A stretch of DNA of 64,000 nt from contig CAJUQJ010000006.1 in NCBI GenBank assembly GCA_910588215.1, forward strand, positions 89,345 to 153,344, written 5' to 3'. This DNA comes from an uncultured Lachnospiraceae bacterium (GTDB lineage: Bacteria; Bacillota; Clostridia; Lachnospirales; Lachnospiraceae). Positions within the stretch are counted from its first letter, which is position 1, and every line of letters starts with the position of its first letter. A model generated the notes under the pieces. That model saw only the letters and a list, made by a program, of their open reading frames with translations, was not told the DNA's origin and made no database searches. Both the position numbers and the translations under genes were made by a program. This document shows positions 61,516 through 64,000 of this stretch, in pieces.

Positions 61516-61559
61516 AGTTTTCTCCATTACGAAACATTTCTGCCGCTTTCTGGCAGTCA

Positions 61560-62870
61560 TTACCGCCCGATACTATAATACTCCACACCCGCATTCTTCA
61601 TTGCATCCAACTCATATACATTACGTCCGTCATATACAAGCGGAATCCGCATTTTCTCCTGAAAAGTCTCAGGTTTGATCATTCTGATCTCTCTCCATTC
61701 CGTAAAGATAAAACAGATATTCGCATCCTGAAGCGCTTCCTCCGGTGTCTTCACATATTGGATGGTCCCCGCTTCATTCCTGCCTTCCGGATATCTTCTT
61801 CTGAAATTATCCGCCGCTACCGGATCATAGGCATAAATATCCGCTCCGCTTTCCAGCAGAAGCTGCACGTTATCTAACGATGGCGCTTCCCGCAGATCAT
61901 CAGTTCCCGCCTTAAACGCAAGGCCAAGCACCGCCACTTTCAGTTTCTGGAAGGTGATCATCCGATTGCTCGCTTTATGGAACAGCCTCGTCTTCTGCTC
62001 CTCGTTCACATCTACCGCCGCCTCGACCGTGCGCAGCTTATACCCGTTCTGTCTGGCCAGATATTTAAGCGCCTTGGTGTCTTTCGGGAAGCAGCTTCCG
62101 CCATAACCCACCCCGGCATTTAAGAACCGGGAACCGATCCTTGCGTCGTAACTCATACCCTCCGCCACGGCGTCTATGTCGGCCCCTACCAGCTCACACA
62201 GATTCGCGATATCATTCATATAGGAGATCTTAAGCGCCAGGAAATCATTGCAGGCGTACTTGATCATCTCTGCGGAGCGTCTGTTCACCGACACGATCGG
62301 TAACCCGAACGGCTCATAGATCTTCTTCAGCACTTCCTCCGCCTCTTTGCTCTCCGTACCGATGATGATCCTGGCGGCATGCAGCGTGTCATGTACCGCG
62401 GAACCCTGCGCCAGGAACTCCGGATTGGAAGCCACCTCGATCCGGACATCCCTTATGAGGAAATCTCTGATGAACTGCTCTACCTTATCGTTGGTTCCCA
62501 CCGGCACGGTAGACTTGACGACTACCAGACAGTCCCGCTCCACGGACTCTGCAATCTGCCTGGATACCGTCGCAATATAGCTTAGATTGGCAGATCCATC
62601 CGGCTGTTCCGGTGTACCCACCCCTATAAAAATAGCATCCACATCTCTGTAAGCATTCTGATAATCCGTCGTATAATGCAGTCTGCCAGTGGCATTATTC
62701 TTCTGCATCAGTTCCTGCAGCCCCTCCTCGTAAATAGGAGAAATACCTGATTCCATCAGCCTGACCTTATTCTCATCCACATCAACACAGGTTACATCGT
62801 GTCCCTTCTCTGCAAAGCATACGCCCGCAACAAGACCAACATATCCTGTCCCAGCAACTGCAATCTTCAT
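61560..62870 (-). CDS. ugd: UDP-glucose 6-dehydrogenase
   Basis: 436 residues, the family size. IAVAGTGYVGLVAGVCFAEK and VTCVDVDENK bind NAD; VKSTVPVGTND, SNPEFLAQGSAV and the catalytic cysteine in YGGSCFPKDTKAL follow, with EWREIR near the end. It oxidises UDP-glucose twice to UDP-glucuronate. The ATG overlaps the stop of the GT8 gene upstream (ATGA at 62867-62870) and the epimerase gene follows. Uronic acid is therefore likely part of the glycan made by this operon. Confidence 0.95.
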   Translation of the reverse strand: MKIAVAGTGYVGLVAGVCFAEKGHDVTCVDVDENKVRLMESGISPIYEEGLQELMQKNNATGRLHYTTDYQNAYRDVDAIFIGVGTPEQPDGSANLSYIATVSRQIAESVERDCLVVVKSTVPVGTNDKVEQFIRDFLIRDVRIEVASNPEFLAQGSAVHDTLHAARIIIGTESKEAEEVLKKIYEPFGLPIVSVNRRSAEMIKYACNDFLALKISYMNDIANLCELVGADIDAVAEGMSYDARIGSRFLNAGVGYGGSCFPKDTKALKYLARQNGYKLRTVEAAVDVNEEQKTRLFHKASNRMITFQKLKVAVLGLAFKAGTDDLREAPSLDNVQLLLESGADIYAYDPVAADNFRRRYPEGRNEAGTIQYVKTPEEALQDANICFIFTEWREIRMIKPETFQEKMRIPLVYDGRNVYELDAMKNAGVEYYSIGR

Positions 62871-63820
62871 TCTTCCTGCCCTCTTTCTTTCCTCATGTTC
62901 AAAATCTTCTTCACCTTCCGCACGCCCCTGTCCCAGAGTGTATGCCCGTGGCAGCGTCTCGCCGCTTTCTCGTCGAACAGATCCTGCAGCTCCGGCTGGC
63001 TGTTAACGTAATCCCACCAGAGGTATCCCAGATTCGTATCATAGCGCTTCCATGGCTTATCTCCGGCATAGTGAATGATCACGGGACACCTCTTTGCCTG
63101 CTCACATTCTTCTGCCGAATGAACCCCCTCCTTGATGCACCTGCCGTAATCTTCCTCCGTCATGTACGCAAGGCAGTTATAGATTGGGGGCAGATAAGCG
63201 ATAAATCCCTGGCAGGTAATGTTCAGAATGTCCTGATCCTGATAATATAGCTTCTCCTTCGTCCACTCTCTCCACTGCGCCTGCAGATTCCCGGCGCGTA
63301 TCTCGGCCAGATGCATGAGCGTCACCCCTGCGTTAATATAGTTTCCCCTCATTTTCTCCAGATGATGCCAGTATGGCAGCCTGCTGTTCCTTTCCCATTG
63401 GTCGGAAAGGTTCGCGCCGCCCCGCACCGCTGCCAGCAGTTTCCCTTCCATCGGTGTCTGCCACAGTTCTTCCAGACCGCCCCGAAACAGAATATCTACA
63501 TCCGTATACAGGATCTTGTCCACGTCCGGCAAAAGGCCAGGCAGTTCCAGCCTTAGATAAGTTGCCGTGGAAATGCCTCTGACCTCATAGGCATCCTGGT
63601 AAGGATTGTCCACCACTTTCATCGTGAGACGCGACTCTTTATCACGTACCTCCAGGATCTGCCTCAACTTCTGTTCGACGCCGGCCGCCTCCCTGGTACA
63701 GATACAATAGACATGGTAATGCGTCTGTCCTTTACTGCAACTGTCCAGCAAAGACGAAAGCGCCACCTGAACCTGCCTGCACAGATTATGATCAAAACAA
63801 AATGCAATATTTATCTGCAT
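62867..63820 (-). CDS. Glycosyltransferase family 8
   Basis: 317 residues. INIAFCFDHNLCRQVQVAL opens the GT8 fold; TYLRLELPGLLPDVDKILY, the metal site DVDILFRG, MRGNYINAGVTLMH and HYAGDKPWKR complete the family set. It adds a sugar, often galactose or glucose, from a nucleotide donor in the cytoplasm. First gene of the uronic-acid operon, overlapping ugd by four bases. An extended -10 promoter lies about 60 bases upstream (63879-63887). Donor and acceptor unknown. Confidence 0.9.
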   Translation of the reverse strand: MQINIAFCFDHNLCRQVQVALSSLLDSCSKGQTHYHVYCICTREAAGVEQKLRQILEVRDKESRLTMKVVDNPYQDAYEVRGISTATYLRLELPGLLPDVDKILYTDVDILFRGGLEELWQTPMEGKLLAAVRGGANLSDQWERNSRLPYWHHLEKMRGNYINAGVTLMHLAEIRAGNLQAQWREWTKEKLYYQDQDILNITCQGFIAYLPPIYNCLAYMTEEDYGRCIKEGVHSAEECEQAKRCPVIIHYAGDKPWKRYDTNLGYLWWDYVNSQPELQDLFDEKAARRCHGHTLWDRGVRKVKKILNMRKERGQEE

Positions 63821-63878
63821 GCATACTCCCTGTATTTACAGTCACTAAATTCCTAATGCCGTTACCTATAACTGTTTT

Positions 63879-63887
63879 ATTATACCA
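63879..63887 (-). promoter_or_regulatory. Extended -10 promoter candidate for the GT8-ugd operon
   Basis: Minus strand TGGTATAAT: a perfect TATAAT with the TGn extension. No good -35 is seen at 17 bases. Confidence 0.45.
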
Positions 63888-63945
63888 AATTATTCTAATG
63901 ACCGCGACATAAAAATGCGATGTCTGATTCAAGTAGTAACAGTTC

Positions 63946-63959
63946 GTTACTATTCACGG
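63946..63959. repeat. Family E terminus at window end
   Basis: GTTACTATTCACGG equals the left end of 30431-30575, preceded by GTAACAGTTC. The element probably continues beyond the window. Confidence 0.6.
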
Positions 63960-64000
63960 TGCAATGTCATTAAGTTAATATGAACTGCCTAAAATGGCTA

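Noticed and set aside
1..64000. tRNA, rRNA, riboswitch or transposase genes
   Set aside because: No tRNA-like CCA/T-loop arrangement, rRNA segment, recognisable riboswitch core or transposase motif was seen on reading; a covariance-model search would be decisive.

Overview
The window looks like a low-to-medium GC Firmicutes chromosome, most probably a Lachnospiraceae-type Clostridia. The reasons are strong GGAGG Shine-Dalgarno sites, sigma-A-like promoters, GH25 lysozymes fused to Big2 and SpaA-like domains, and membrane SGNH/MBOAT pairs. Species cannot be read. Nearly the whole 64 kb is one large cell-surface glycan region. No rRNA, tRNA, transposase, phage gene or CRISPR array was seen.

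Region 1 (53-23303, all minus strand) reads from a promoter near 23430-23458. It holds a large membrane-anchored GH25 protein with a cytoplasmic acidic repeat; rmlB and rmlA; a second GH25; rmlC; an ABC exporter (Wzm, plus Wzt with a C-terminal carbohydrate-binding-type domain); a methyltransferase-kinase fusion resembling the O-antigen chain terminator WbdD; four GT2 glycosyltransferase genes; a phosphohexomutase; and a WbaP-like initiating sugar-phosphate transferase. Together they look like an ABC-exported, rhamnose-containing polysaccharide made on undecaprenyl phosphate, possibly with an end cap read by Wzt.

Region 2 (23656-47138, mixed strands) holds modification and decoration functions: a small zinc-ribbon protein, an SGNH-like protein, an MBOAT/SGNH pair, a GT-C-like membrane protein split by an in-frame TAG, a UDP-galactopyranose-mutase-like flavoprotein, a UPF0104-type membrane protein, a permuted NlpC/P60-like protein, a radical SAM/SPASM enzyme, a DUF6044-like membrane protein, GtrA, and a VOC/ACP/FkbH trio. 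It ends with another SGNH protein, a large membrane protein and a polyprenyl GT2.

Region 3 (47282-58225) is a second glycan module. A tightly overlapping minus-strand operon encodes an FAD oxidoreductase, GT2, SDR, GT-C-like protein, TIM-barrel isomerase, GT2 and MBOAT. A divergent MBOAT/SGNH pair lies on the plus strand. Region 4 (58416-63820, minus) is an operon of GT8, UDP-glucose dehydrogenase, UDP-glucuronate-4-epimerase-like enzyme, GtrB-like GT2 and a YdjC-type deacetylase.

The intergenic gaps are rich in short palindromic repeats of at least six families. One has 14-base inverted termini and is MITE-like. Where the true start differs from the longest open frame, the start given here was chosen from Shine-Dalgarno spacing or gene overlap.
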